Under the pieces are notes generated by a model that saw only the letters and a program-made list of their open reading frames with translations, was not told the origin of the DNA and did not search any database. Positions 34,209-43,200 of a stretch of 64,000 nucleotides of DNA are shown in pieces. Each line of letters begins with the position of its first letter. The stretch's first letter is position 1. Location: positions 62,001 through 126,000 of the forward strand of contig NZ_NUUX01000006.1 in assembly GCF_002564465.1 (NCBI RefSeq). The letters run 5' to 3'. This DNA is from Bacillus sp. AFS088145. Its GTDB lineage: Bacteria; Bacillota; Bacilli; Bacillales; Bacillaceae_G. The translations under genes were made by a program, and so were the position numbers.

Positions 34209-34640
34209 ATGAAATCAACTGGAATTATTAGAAAACTAGACGATCTTGGAAGAATTGTTCTACCGAAAGAACTAAGAAATACAATGAATTTAGAGAACAA
34301 TGCTCCATTTGAAATTCATTTTGAAGAAGGTATGATTATTCTTACAAAATATGATGAAAATTCCGGTCTAAGTGGAATTGTCAGAAGGCTAGATGACTTA
34401 GGAAGAATTGTTTTACCAAAGGAACTAAGAAAAATGTTAAATCTAAATAAATATGAACCATTTGAAGTATTTATTGAGGAACAAAAGATTATCCTTAGAC
34501 AATTTGTTTCGAGTAATGCTTGTATGGTAACAGGAGTTATTGATGAAAATAATTTCTCGTTTGATAGTGGAAAGATTGTAGTAAGTAAATACGGCGCAGA
34601 AATTCTTATTAAGGAATTGCAGGAATACATAGCTAAATAA
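34209..34640 (+). CDS. AbrB family regulator with two tandem DNA-binding domains
   Basis: A 143-residue protein. Two AbrB-type swapped-hairpin N-domains follow one another: residues 1-50 (TGIIRKLDDLGRIVLPKELR) and 54-99 (SGIVRRLDDLGRIVLPKELR). Residues about 103-143 (CMVTGVIDENNFSFDSGKIV..KYGAEILIKELQ) match the AbrB/Abh C-terminal multimerisation domain. Ordinary AbrB has about 95 residues and one DNA-binding domain. ATG at 34209 follows GGGGAG. AbrB proteins hold down stationary-phase genes. The duplicate halves are also similar in DNA, so the duplication is fairly recent. Which genes it controls cannot be seen. Confidence 0.9.
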   Translation: MKSTGIIRKLDDLGRIVLPKELRNTMNLENNAPFEIHFEEGMIILTKYDENSGLSGIVRRLDDLGRIVLPKELRKMLNLNKYEPFEVFIEEQKIILRQFVSSNACMVTGVIDENNFSFDSGKIVVSKYGAEILIKELQEYIAK

Positions 34641-34648
34641 AAAATCCT

Positions 34649-34692
34649 AAAAGTGCTCTTTTACCTTTTCAAAGTAGAAGAGCACTTTTTTG
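34649..34692. terminator. Terminator of the tandem AbrB gene (also facing the minus-strand micropeptide)
   Basis: AAAAGTGCTCTT pairs with AAGAGCACTTTT around a 17-base loop, with a T-run on the plus strand and AAAA on the other side. Confidence 0.85.
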
Positions 34693-34762
34693 TTTGAATT
34701 TAGTTTTAAGGAATAAGAGTTTATCCTTTCTAGAGTAATATAAAGTATCTATTTCAGTGCTC

Positions 34763-34843
34763 TCAACGATTTACTACAAATTTATTAAAACCCTCTAAAA
34801 TACACCAAGATAATAAGACACTACATAGAATGATAATTTCCAT
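34763..34843 (-). CDS. 26-residue hydrophobic micropeptide
   Basis: On the minus strand, AAAGGAG is followed 8 bases later by ATG (34843) and a 26-codon frame that opens MEIIILCSVLLSWCILEG and ends FNKFVVNR. The product is a single hydrophobic helix with a basic tail. It is too short for standard gene finders. The strong translation signal and a good promoter at 34942-34970 support it. The promoter carries a LexA-like box. Small SOS-controlled membrane peptides such as TisB have this design, but similarity in sequence is not claimed. Confidence 0.5.
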   Translation of the reverse strand: MEIIILCSVLLSWCILEGFNKFVVNR

Positions 34844-34941
34844 TTTTCACATCTCCTTTTTTTGTTCTACTTTTAAGTTCTCTTAGGCTTTGATTGTCTT
34901 TAATTTTAAGATTGTATGTTCTGTTTTGTTTGGATGTTTTT

Positions 34942-34970
34942 ATTATACACGAACACTTATTCTAATGTAA
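34942..34970 (-). promoter_or_regulatory. Minus-strand promoter with LexA-like box
   Basis: Read on the minus strand: TTACAT (34970-34965), 17-base spacer, TATAAT (34947-34942). Within the spacer, plus-strand GAAC-ACTT-ATTC (34951-34962) differs by one base from the Bacillus LexA core GAAC-N4-GTTC. It drives the 26-codon frame through a leader of about 90 bases. Confidence 0.5.
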
Positions 34971-35000
34971 GTAGTTTTTATAGAAAATTTATAATTTTTT

Positions 35001-35031
35001 TACGAACGTATAATCAGGTTTTCTGTTCGTA
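35001..35031. promoter_or_regulatory. Inverted repeat with CGAAC/GTTCG half-sites
   Basis: TACGAAC and GTTCGTA are perfect 7-bp arms, 17 bases apart. The half-sites resemble LexA half-sites but the spacing does not. A TATAAT (35009-35014) lies between the arms. Confidence 0.35.
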
Positions 35032-35088
35032 TTAAGAGGCCCTTAATTATATTTCAGGATAGGCTGTTTTAAAAATTGATTTATTTTC

Positions 35089-35115
35089 AAAAAAAAAAGC
35101 TGCGATTTAGCAGCT
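35089..35115 (-). terminator. Minus-strand intrinsic terminator
   Basis: On the minus strand AGCTGC-TAAATC-GCAGCT is followed by ten T. Confidence 0.8.
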
Positions 35116-35277
35116 CAAAATCTTTAATATATGTGTAAATAATGCAAAAAGAACGAATAAGAGTTTAGATCCGAATGACCAAATCGTTGCGAAAGCGATT
35201 CCCAAACGAATTGAGCTTGGAGAAAGTGAAGGTAATGTATGAGATAAATTATTACATACTAGCGAAAACAAAGGATT
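35107..35277 (-). other. Short minus-strand open stretch, possible gene remnant
   Basis: A frame of 56 codons ends in the stem of the terminator at 35089-35115. It encodes a hydrophobic stretch, LSPSSIRLGIAFATIWSFG, followed by KLLFVLFALFTHILKIL. No start codon with a ribosome binding site is visible. Given the well-placed terminator it is probably the end of a degraded small membrane protein gene. Confidence 0.35.
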
Positions 35278-35335
35278 CTAGATTTACAAATTCAGTATTA
35301 TAATTATCTGTAAACTTTACTATCAATTCAATTTA

Positions 35336-35358
35336 AAGAGGCCCACTAGTGGCCTCTT
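35336..35358. terminator. Palindrome downstream of the 130-residue membrane protein gene
   Basis: AAGAGGCC-CACTAGT-GGCCTCTT, an 8-bp perfect stem. T-tails are weak on both strands. Its place after the minus-strand gene suggests termination. Confidence 0.6.
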
Positions 35359-35364
35359 CTTATT

Positions 35365-35757
35365 TTATTCTATACTTTTATTTATGAACCTTACTAATTT
35401 ATATCCTGTAATTAATGAGAGTACATAACCTATAATAGTTAAGATAGTGCCTAATACATTTTGATAAACGTTAAACTTTATTAAAATAATTAACGAAAGA
35501 ATAATCAGGGAAATTAGTAAGACAAACCATTTCAATTTTTCATTAGAAATATAAGATGAACTCGACTTTGTAATCTTGGTTACGAATTTTGGTAATGATG
35601 CATAAATACCAATCAGAAATAGTCCTAAAAATGGGAATAAAACACTGTAATAAGTATTGTCAAAGGTTGCGTTTTGAAACTTAAAAATGAAGTCCATCAA
35701 TAAAAATAATCCTAACACATAAAGAAGTAATAAACTTAAATAGTTGAATGTTTTCAT
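35365..35757 (-). CDS. Four-helix membrane protein of unknown function
   Basis: A 130-residue protein with hydrophobic segments at about residues 5-24, 36-54, 77-97 and 104-124, separated by short basic loops. ATG at 35757 is preceded on the minus strand by AAAGGAG. I do not recognise the family. It is transcribed alone toward the palindrome at 35336-35358. Confidence 0.6.
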   Translation of the reverse strand: MKTFNYLSLLLLYVLGLFLLMDFIFKFQNATFDNTYYSVLFPFLGLFLIGIYASLPKFVTKITKSSSSYISNEKLKWFVLLISLIILSLIILIKFNVYQNVLGTILTIIGYVLSLITGYKLVRFINKSIE

Positions 35758-35860
35758 AAAGTTACTCCTTTTATTAATATTTTGATTGGTTTGACTAAGG
35801 TTTCATAGGATATTACTATGATGTTCTAATTTCCATATTATACCATATGGGGAATGGATT

Positions 35861-35998
35861 ATGAAAAAGGTAAGAAACGTAAGAAACGTAAGAAACGTAA
35901 TGCTAACTGCTGGACTATAATTGCCGGCTGGTGTAAGTACTCCATGTGCTTTTGCAAAAGAAATTCCAGTTGGTAAAGTAGGTATAAGCGAGAACTAA
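35861..35998 (+). pseudogene. Secreted protein fragment with in-frame stop inside the signal peptide
   Basis: ATG at 35861 after GGGGAATGG opens MKKVRNVRNVRNVMLTAGL, then TAA (35918-35920). The same frame continues LPAGVSTPCAFAKEIPVGKVG and stops at 35996. Joined, this is a signal peptide with an AFA cleavage site. The 9-bp unit GTAAGAAAC is present three times (35870-35896). Both the stop and the missing body mark a dead gene. Confidence 0.6.
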
Positions 35999-36201
35999 AA
36001 TAAGAGAGTAGTAGAAAAGCTTTAAATGAGCCTATTGTTCCTTTAAATCAGATCAAATCGCTCTACGCAAAATCACAGAAAAAGATATTCCTACCATCTG
36101 AGAAGTAAATATAGCCTTACAAAGTAAATGTACTGAAAAAGTATGTTTCTTCCACAAATATGGTAGGATATGGTTATGGAATTGTTAGAAGGAGAAAACG
36201 T

Positions 36202-37158
36202 ATGGGCCTAATAGAGAATCAAAAGTATTTCTTTGAAAAATATAAAATCGATGAACAGGATTTTGAAAAGTACTGTTTAGACTGGTCAAAATATATTGAA
36301 ATTTATAATGAATACATATCAGAAATACCGAATCTTGAAACAGTAGCTACTTTTATTTCGGAGATACTCCGTAAAAATCCTGAAATTCATACTGTGAAAT
36401 CAAGAATTAAATATCCTGACCATTTAATTGAAAAGATTATTCGAAAGACGATAAAAGGTAAAAAATCAGACTCAGGATATGAAATCAATGTTTCGAATTA
36501 TAAAACAGAAATTACAGATCTAATTGGTATAAGAGCATTACATTTATATAAATACCAGGCTGCAGATATAGATAAAACAATTAGACAGAATTGGAATTTA
36601 CACGAAAAAGCGACTATTTACCATCGTTTAGGTGATATGACGAGTGAACAACATATCGAAGAAGAAAAGTTCCAGTTTTTAGTTCATGATGCCGGATATC
36701 GATCATGGCATTATGTAATTAAGTCACAAATGACAAAAGTAAATTATTTAGCTGAAATTCAAGTAAGAACGATATTTGAAGAAGGCTGGAGCGAAATAGA
36801 TCATCAACTAAGGTATCCCTATGATTTAGATAATGAGATATTAAATGAACAGCTTTTAATCCTAAATAGGCTTTCGGGTGGGGCAGATGAATTGGTCAAT
36901 TCAATCCTTCATACTAAGATGACTATTTATCAACAAAACGAAGAAAAAGAATTTCGTGATGAAAAGATTCAGGAATTATTAGATGAAATTTCTAGTTTGT
37001 CAGAGGATGGAAAATTAACTGATGAGGATAGGAAGTCATTAGAAGAGAAAATTAAGCAATTAGAAGTTAAAAAGATTAAAGTAAATTATAGTAATCTGTT
37101 TAATAATCGCTCAGTTGAATATCACTTTAAACGAAGAATATTTCCTAGCGATTTTTAG
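36202..37158 (+). CDS. RelA/SpoT synthetase-domain protein
   Basis: A 318-residue protein without hydrolase (HD), TGS or ACT domains. The RelA/SpoT nucleotidyltransferase fold covers about residues 50-215: VKSRIKYPDHLIEKI, ITDLIGIRALHLY, DAGYRSWHYVI, and LAEIQVRTIFEEGWSEIDHQ, which carries the conserved E-x-Q-x-R-T motif. The C-terminal 60 residues are a charged coiled coil. The domain usually moves pyrophosphate from ATP to GTP, or in toxic relatives to other acceptors. ATG at 36202 has AGGAG 7 bases upstream. It is followed by its own terminator and then an AlbA_2 gene. Confidence 0.82.
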   Translation: MGLIENQKYFFEKYKIDEQDFEKYCLDWSKYIEIYNEYISEIPNLETVATFISEILRKNPEIHTVKSRIKYPDHLIEKIIRKTIKGKKSDSGYEINVSNYKTEITDLIGIRALHLYKYQAADIDKTIRQNWNLHEKATIYHRLGDMTSEQHIEEEKFQFLVHDAGYRSWHYVIKSQMTKVNYLAEIQVRTIFEEGWSEIDHQLRYPYDLDNEILNEQLLILNRLSGGADELVNSILHTKMTIYQQNEEKEFRDEKIQELLDEISSLSEDGKLTDEDRKSLEEKIKQLEVKKIKVNYSNLFNNRSVEYHFKRRIFPSDF

Positions 37159-37174
37159 ATAATTGTTATTAGAG

Positions 37175-37203
37175 GCCAAGGCAATATGCTTTGGCTTTTT
37201 TGC
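37175..37203 (+). terminator. Intrinsic terminator of the RelA/SpoT-domain gene
   Basis: GCCAAGGC-AATAT-GCTTTGGC (one mismatch) followed by six T. Confidence 0.85.
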
Positions 37204-37428
37204 ACATTAAGAAAGTATAAAATGGCAGCGGGGAAGAAGAATCAACGTGGTTGCCAATTTTAGGAATTAAGTATAAGTGCAGCCAAAAGGCTCGCCAATC
37301 GACGAGTTTTCTTTGAATTTTTTACCAGAAAAATTCTAAGATATTTAGGTGCCATTTCTTTTCTCCTAACATTAAATGTAATAACAGATCTAGTTTAGAT
37401 TTTAAAAAATATGAAACTAGGTGGAATT

Positions 37429-38172
37429 ATGGTTAAAAGGCCGATTTATAAACAGGAATTTCTAAATACATTTAATTATGCAGACAAAAATTTTGATATT
37501 GCTTCGCTGAAAAATCTGATTGAACAATCTTTTGGAGAAAATAATGCATTGGATTTTAAGGAAACATTCGTAAGAGAGGATCAAATTGCAAAATTAGTAA
37601 TTGCAATGGCGAATTCTGGTGGAGGATCAATAATTTTTGGCGTAAATGATGATAATCACCCAGTCGGAATTCTTAAAGAAGAGCTAAAGGATCCAACCGA
37701 TTTTCAAAGAAAATTAAATGGTTATTTACCTTCTATGCTAATTTATCATCTTCAACAAATTGATTACGATGAGAATGAAATGTACGGATATTTTAGTGGT
37801 AAAACCTTCTTCATCATTTATATCCCCGAGCAAAATCGATTTATCCCGTTTATTGCTAAAAGAGGCTCCGATAAATTATTTACAGATAAAATTTATATTC
37901 GGAAAAATACTTCAAACGAAACCGCCACAAACGATGACTTAGAAATTATATTTAGAAAAAGGCTCATTGAACAATATGAGGACTTATCTAATATGAGTCT
38001 AAATGAGCATATGGAACAATTAAAGATTCTTTATCGTATAGCTGCAATTAGTGGTGATACAAATAAAAACCCAAAAAGCCAAAAAGATGATTTTAGTGAA
38101 TTTATTGCCAGAATGATTGAGAAAAAGAAGCGGAAGATTGAGATAGTTTTGGAGGTTAGTAATATTGAGTGA
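37429..38172 (+). CDS. AlbA_2 (Schlafen-like) domain protein
   Basis: A 247-residue soluble protein. The AlbA_2 putative nucleic-acid binding domain is at about residues 30-160: NALDFKETF, IAKLVIAMANSGGGSIIFGVNDD and PVGIL, then KIYIRKNTSNETATNDDLEII. Schlafen-type AlbA_2 proteins act on RNA or as regulators and are frequent in accessory islands. ATG at 37429 has AGGTGG upstream; ATG at 37411 has no site. The helical C-terminal part is Lys-rich. Its neighbour 5' is a RelA/SpoT-domain gene, with a terminator between them. Confidence 0.8.
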   Translation: MVKRPIYKQEFLNTFNYADKNFDIASLKNLIEQSFGENNALDFKETFVREDQIAKLVIAMANSGGGSIIFGVNDDNHPVGILKEELKDPTDFQRKLNGYLPSMLIYHLQQIDYDENEMYGYFSGKTFFIIYIPEQNRFIPFIAKRGSDKLFTDKIYIRKNTSNETATNDDLEIIFRKRLIEQYEDLSNMSLNEHMEQLKILYRIAAISGDTNKNPKSQKDDFSEFIARMIEKKKRKIEIVLEVSNIE

Positions 38173-38214
38173 ATGGTAGTGAGGATAGAATAAAATGAAG
38201 AAATTATAGGAATG

Positions 38215-38244
38215 AAGATAAAACCGGGAGTATCGGTTTATCTT
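38215..38244. terminator. Bidirectional hairpin between AlbA_2 gene and lipoprotein gene
   Basis: AAGATAAAACCG pairs with CGG-TTTATCTT around GGAGTAT. Both flanking genes point toward it. Confidence 0.7.
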
Positions 38245-38273
38245 ACATTCCATTTTTTATTTAATATTTAAAA

Positions 38274-38648
38274 TTACTTGTAATAAGTATTTTCTATATA
38301 ATCAGCATGTCTTAAGTACTTCTCTACTTTTTCAATTTCTTTATCTGTATTCAAGTATCGAATATATTTTGAATCTTTCGTTTTTAAATAAAAGCAATCT
38401 ATTTTTCTAGAAGAATTATTTAGATCATAAGATAGATTGATATAGTCACCATTTTTATAGACTGCAATAACAATACTAGAGCGTTTAATTTTTTCATTAT
38501 TTTTTACCTGCATTTTATTTTGTATATAATCTTTTTCAAGTTCTATTACCTGATTTACCTGGTTCTCAAACTTATTTTTATTATTACAAGCAGAAAGTGA
38601 AACTATAAAAAGTATTGTAGCGAATAAAACCAGTATTTTCATCCTCAT
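38274..38648 (-). CDS. Small lipoprotein, DUF4467-like
   Basis: A 124-residue precursor with a lipobox LSAC (Cys at about residue 21) after a basic, hydrophobic signal. The mature part has VIELEKDYIQ, then SIVIAVYKNGDYINLSY and FYLKTKDSKYIRYL, the order seen in DUF4467 cystatin-like lipoproteins. It would be anchored on the outer face of the membrane. Start ATG 38648 with AAGGAGAG 8 bases upstream on the minus strand. Function unknown. Confidence 0.65.
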   Translation of the reverse strand: MRMKILVLFATILFIVSLSACNNKNKFENQVNQVIELEKDYIQNKMQVKNNEKIKRSSIVIAVYKNGDYINLSYDLNNSSRKIDCFYLKTKDSKYIRYLNTDKEIEKVEKYLRHADYIENTYYK

Positions 38649-38663
38649 AAATATCTCTCCTTA

Positions 38664-39068
38664 TCAAATTGTAAAAGATTCAGTAAATGAGAAACGGAAG
38701 TGGAACATTTTTATTTCTTTTTTATAAACTTCAAATTTTCTAATAAGGCATTGTAACTGCACCCATAAAAGGCACAAGTGAAAAGTAGGGATTAAAAAAA
38801 GTCGATAATTTGTATCTAAAAATGGATTAATTATTAATTTGGGTAAAAGTAATAGAATAATTGATGAAATGAAACTGGATAAGTAAATATCTAGTAGGAT
38901 GCTTTTCTTTTTAATAAGATTTTTAATAATTGAACTGAATATGTATGACAACAGTGAAACAATTAAAGCGAATGGAAATGATCTTAAAGTAAAGAATAGG
39001 GGGATAGAAATTACTTTTTCAAAAGTAGAGAATACTATTGTTACAGGTTGATTTGGTTCGAATTGAAA
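38664..39068 (-). pseudogene. Membrane protein gene lacking its 5' end
   Basis: The frame is open from a stop at 39069-39071 to a TAA at 38664. Upstream of the only ATG (38951) it still reads like protein: FEPNQPVTIVFSTFEKVISIP, then several hydrophobic helices. No start codon with a ribosome binding site exists. The ORF starting at 38951 is therefore only the tail of a truncated gene. It lies 15 bases from the lipoprotein gene and may have shared its transcript. Family not recognised. Confidence 0.5.
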
Positions 39069-39073
39069 TTAAT

Positions 39074-39110
39074 ATAAACAACTGCTTAACCGCTTGTTTA
39101 TAGCTTTTTT
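39074..39110 (+). terminator. Plus-strand intrinsic terminator without an intact gene
   Basis: ATAAACAA pairs with TTGTTTAT around a 12-base loop, then AGC and T6. The gene it served is missing; it sits at the broken end of the 38664-39068 pseudogene, consistent with a deletion there. Confidence 0.6.
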
Positions 39111-39194
39111 CATATAAATTTCATAGTTTGTTACTCTATTGGAATATATTTCATTTTATGATTAGTAATAATAAGACTTAAATGTGGAGGTAAA

Positions 39195-39723
39195 GTGTCA
39201 TTGACTTTATTTTTATTGTGCGTTTTTATTCTAGTTTTCATCATTCTATTTAAGAGGGGAGCAGTATCATCTAAGCTTAGTGAAAATAATAAACTTGTTT
39301 TTAAATTGAAAAATACTAGTTGGTTTCAAAATCATTTGATGTCAGGATTTTTCTTCTTTTATTATGAATGCAACGTTGTTTTTTACTACTTGTCTGGTAA
39401 TTTATCTATTAACGTATCTACTAATTCCATTTCTCCATTTGTTGGTAATGATTTTGGCCATCTTTGGAAGTTTCTTTTTGTGGATAATCGTGAATAAGGC
39501 ATGGCAAGGTACGAACGCAAACCGAATTAAAATGAGTATTTTAGGAAGTAGTTTTTATATTTTATCAATTTTGTTTCTATATTGGTTATTAAATCTTGAA
39601 CCTTCTTATCCAGGTGAAGATCTGTTTATGCGTTCAATAGGATTGATGTTTGGGATAATGGTTTCAATCGTTGCATTTCTTTCTTGCTTGATTACGACAG
39701 GATTTAGTTTTAAAAGCAAGTAA
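39195..39723 (+). pseudogene. Membrane protein gene split by a frameshift
   Basis: GTG at 39195 after TGGAGG opens a frame with one helix (LTLFLLCVFILVFIILFKRG) and a loop to about 39350. Hydrophobic coding then continues in the next frame (from about 39349 to 39723), with four more helices, while the first frame degenerates into a Ser/Phe-rich sequence. The switch lies in the T-rich tract at 39348-39360. Together they would make about 175 residues with five helices. Alternatively these are two overlapping genes, but the second ATG (39364) has no ribosome binding site. Family not recognised. Confidence 0.55.
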
Positions 39724-39801
39724 TCTGTAAGAAACTCTATGAATAACCTGGGTTTTTCACATACTCATAATAGGTTAGACGCTTAGAAAAAAAGAGGAAG
39801 G

Positions 39802-39835
39802 GCACTTAACATTACAAATTGTTAAGTGCTTTTAT
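39802..39835 (+). terminator. Intrinsic terminator of the split membrane gene
   Basis: Perfect 9-bp stem GCACTTAAC/GTTAAGTGC with a 10-base loop, then TTTTATA. Confidence 0.85.
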
Positions 39836-40128
39836 ATATAGCAAATAACATTGTTTTTTAGCAAAAAAGTAATAGGTATATATTCTTACTTTTGATATTT
39901 TATAAAAATTTTTAATAGGTTTATTTAACTGGATAATAATTTGAAAAGTAAATAACTAGTCATTTATTTTGTGAAAATAAGTGGGTTAATTTCATTTGAA
40001 AAAGATTAGAAAAATTAGTGTATTTTAAGAAAAAGCTGATAAACCAAGGGCTGAATAACCCAATTGACCAATAATTGAATATTATTTATATTTTGATATT
40101 GTAGAGTGCTTTTTAAGAAGTGGTTTGG

Positions 40129-40187
40129 ATATGAACGATTAAAATCGATTTTAATAGATTCATATGAGAAGTCGCTTTTTTTTATTT
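40129..40187 (+). promoter_or_regulatory. Long palindrome plus T-run in front of the second S8 protease
   Basis: ATTAAAATCGATTTTAAT (40138-40155) is a perfect 18-bp palindrome, extended by ATATGAA and TTCATAT to a hairpin spanning about 40129-40165. Twenty bases later come eight T. It ends only 23 bases before the protease start, so it could be a leader attenuator or a protein-binding site. The remainder of 39836-40128 shows nothing else. Confidence 0.5.
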
Positions 40188-40209
40188 TATCAGAATAGGG
40201 GAGTGTAAG

Positions 40210-43200
40210 ATGACAGGAAAGCCTAGGTTAAATAAGTATGTTACTGCGATGATGACGACAGCTCTTATTGCTGTTCCAACTTTTCAAGCGTTAGCTGCTG
40301 GGACAAGCAATAATGTTTCAAACTTAACAAATAGTAGTGCTGTAGAAACGAATCTTCAAGGAATTAACGCAAAAGCAAGTACAGGGAAGCATGTGATTAC
40401 TCTTATTACAGGTGATGTAGTTACTGTAACAGAGTTTGCAGATGGACAAAGTGTAATCAGTGTTGAACCAGCGGATAAAGCTGATGGTGGTTCACATATC
40501 ATGACGGTTAATAAGGATACATATGTTATTCCGAAACAAGCGATGCCTTACTTAGCTTCTGGTGCATTAGATCGAAATCTATTCAATATTACTGCACTAA
40601 TAGCGGATGGATATGATGATGCGTCTCAAAAGACATTACCTGTTATCGTACAATATTCAGAGTCAAAAACTCGCTCAAGCTTGAAGCCGGCATTAAAAGC
40701 TTCAACGAAAACACATGAACTAGAAAGTATTAATGGAGCTGCGCTTTCTGCAGAGAAGAAGGATTCGAAAGAGTTTTGGCAAGATGTTAAGAAAAATATA
40801 AAATCTGCGGATTCTACCAAATCTACAAAGTCATTAGTTACACCTGGGATTGATAAAATTTGGTTAGATGGACGTGTTAAAGCAACGCTTGAGCAAAGTG
40901 TACCACAAATTGGGGCACCTACTGCTTGGAATGCTGGTTACAACGGAAGTGGTGTGAAAGTAGCGGTTCTTGACACAGGGATCGATGCACAGCATCCAGA
41001 TGTAGCTGGTCAAATAAAAGAAACAAAAAGCTTTGTTCCAGATCAAGATGTACGTGATTTCCATGCACATGGTACTCATGTTGCCTCTACTGTACTTGGA
41101 ACGGGGGCAGCATCAGGTGGAAAATATAAAGGTGTAGCACCAGGAGCAAGCCTAATTGTAGGAAAAGTGTTAAGCAATGAAGGCTTTGGACTTGATTCAT
41201 GGATTATTGATGGTATGGAGTGGGCTGCACATAATGCCAAAATTGTAAGCATGAGTTTAGGAAGCGATGAGTCAAGTGATGGCACAGATCCGATGGCACA
41301 AGCAGTTAATAATTTAAGTGCTGAGACAGGCTCTCTGTTCGTTATTGCGGCTGGTAATACAGGTCGTGAAGGAATCGGTTCTCCTGGAGCAGCAGATGCG
41401 GCACTTACAGTTGGTGCAGTTGATAAATCAGATAATCTTGCTTACTTCTCATCAAAAGGTCCACGATTTGGTAGTGAAGGATTAAAGCCTGATCTGACAG
41501 CACCAGGTGTAAATATTACTGCTGCACGATCCCAATATTCAACTCAAGGAAGCGGATCTTATCTTTCGATGAGTGGTACATCGATGGCTACGCCACACGT
41601 GGCAGGAGCAGCTGCGATTCTTTCCCAACGCCATCCTGATTGGACAGGCGCACAGCTGAAAGATGCATTAATGAGTACAACTAAAAAATTAGATGATATT
41701 AAGCCGTTAGAAGGTGGAACAGGACGTCTTGATGTTGCAGCAGCGACTCTTGGTGATTTGCGTGCAACAGGTTCACTTGATTTTGGTTTCTATGCTTGGC
41801 CTCATGAAAATGATGGATTGAAAGAGAAAACAATTACGTACACTAACGACAGTGAGAAGGCTGTGACGTTAGATCTATCAGCAAAAATTACTGATAATAG
41901 CGATGCTGATGCACCTGCTGGTTTATTTAAACTTTCAACGAACACGGTAACTGTACCGGCAAAAGGTAGTGCAAAAGTTACTGTTACACTTGATCCAAAC
42001 GTAGGTGCTAATGGACAACGTTATCAAGGTCAGATTTCAGCAAATGTTGATGGTAAAACAGTTGTGCATACTGCATTGGCTATGATTAAAGAAGAGGAAA
42101 GATATCCATTAACGTTAAATGCAATTGGACGCGACGGTAACCCAGCTTTGGCGTATATTAATCTACTTGGCCCAGATGGTGTTCCGGATTTTATTGCAGT
42201 TAACGGTACAACAGAATTACGTTTAAAACCAGGAACTTATTCTGCAATGTCAATGATGGATGTTGATACTGACACTGACCACGCTGGAGTTGCACTTGTA
42301 GGGGATCCTGAAATTAATTTAGATGGTCCTCAAACTGTTACATTGGATGCACGTAAAGCGAATGAAATTACAGCAAACGTACCAAATAAAACAGAAGCAA
42401 GCTTTAGGAAAATGGAATATTATCGTGAAGTTGATGGCAACAATGTTAGTGACATCTATGTGATGCCGGTTACAGTAGATAAAATGTATGCTGAACCAAC
42501 TAAGAAAGTTAAAAATGGAAAATTTACATTTAACACTCGCTGGAGATTGATTGAACCATACATGACAATCAATTTCAAAGGCAATGAATTAGATGATATT
42601 CCACAAGCCGGAAGTACATTACTAGATGGAAAATACAACTTAGACGCTGTTTATGTAGGTAAAGGGGCACCTACCGATTATAAGGGATTAAATGTTAAAG
42701 GTAAGGCTGTTATCGTTGATCGAAGTGATGAAGTAACTGGTATGGAGCGCTCAGCAGCAGCAAATGCAGCAGGTGCAAAACTAGTTATTACTGTAAATGA
42801 TGGACCAGAAGAAATTAGTGAATATGTAGGAGTTGAAAATGAAGATTGGTCACTTTCAGATTCTCCAATCGCAGTTGTAGCAATCAGTCAAACAGATGGT
42901 AAAAAACTAATTGACGAAGCTAAAGCAAAAAAAGCAAAACTTGACGTAGTGGGTACACCTAATACGAAATACGTTTATGATCTTGTAGACAACCATGACA
43001 ATGCAATTCCAAATGACGTAACTTATTCACCTAAAGCGAGCGACCTTGTAAAAATTAATGCTGAATACAAATCAGATCAAGGTACAGCAGGTGGCGAGTT
43101 CCGTTGGGATATTCCGTCATACCGACCAAATGGAGTTGGTTACCTAACTAAATTAAATCTACCATCAGTTCGAACTGAATGGGTTTCTGCTCAAAAAGGT

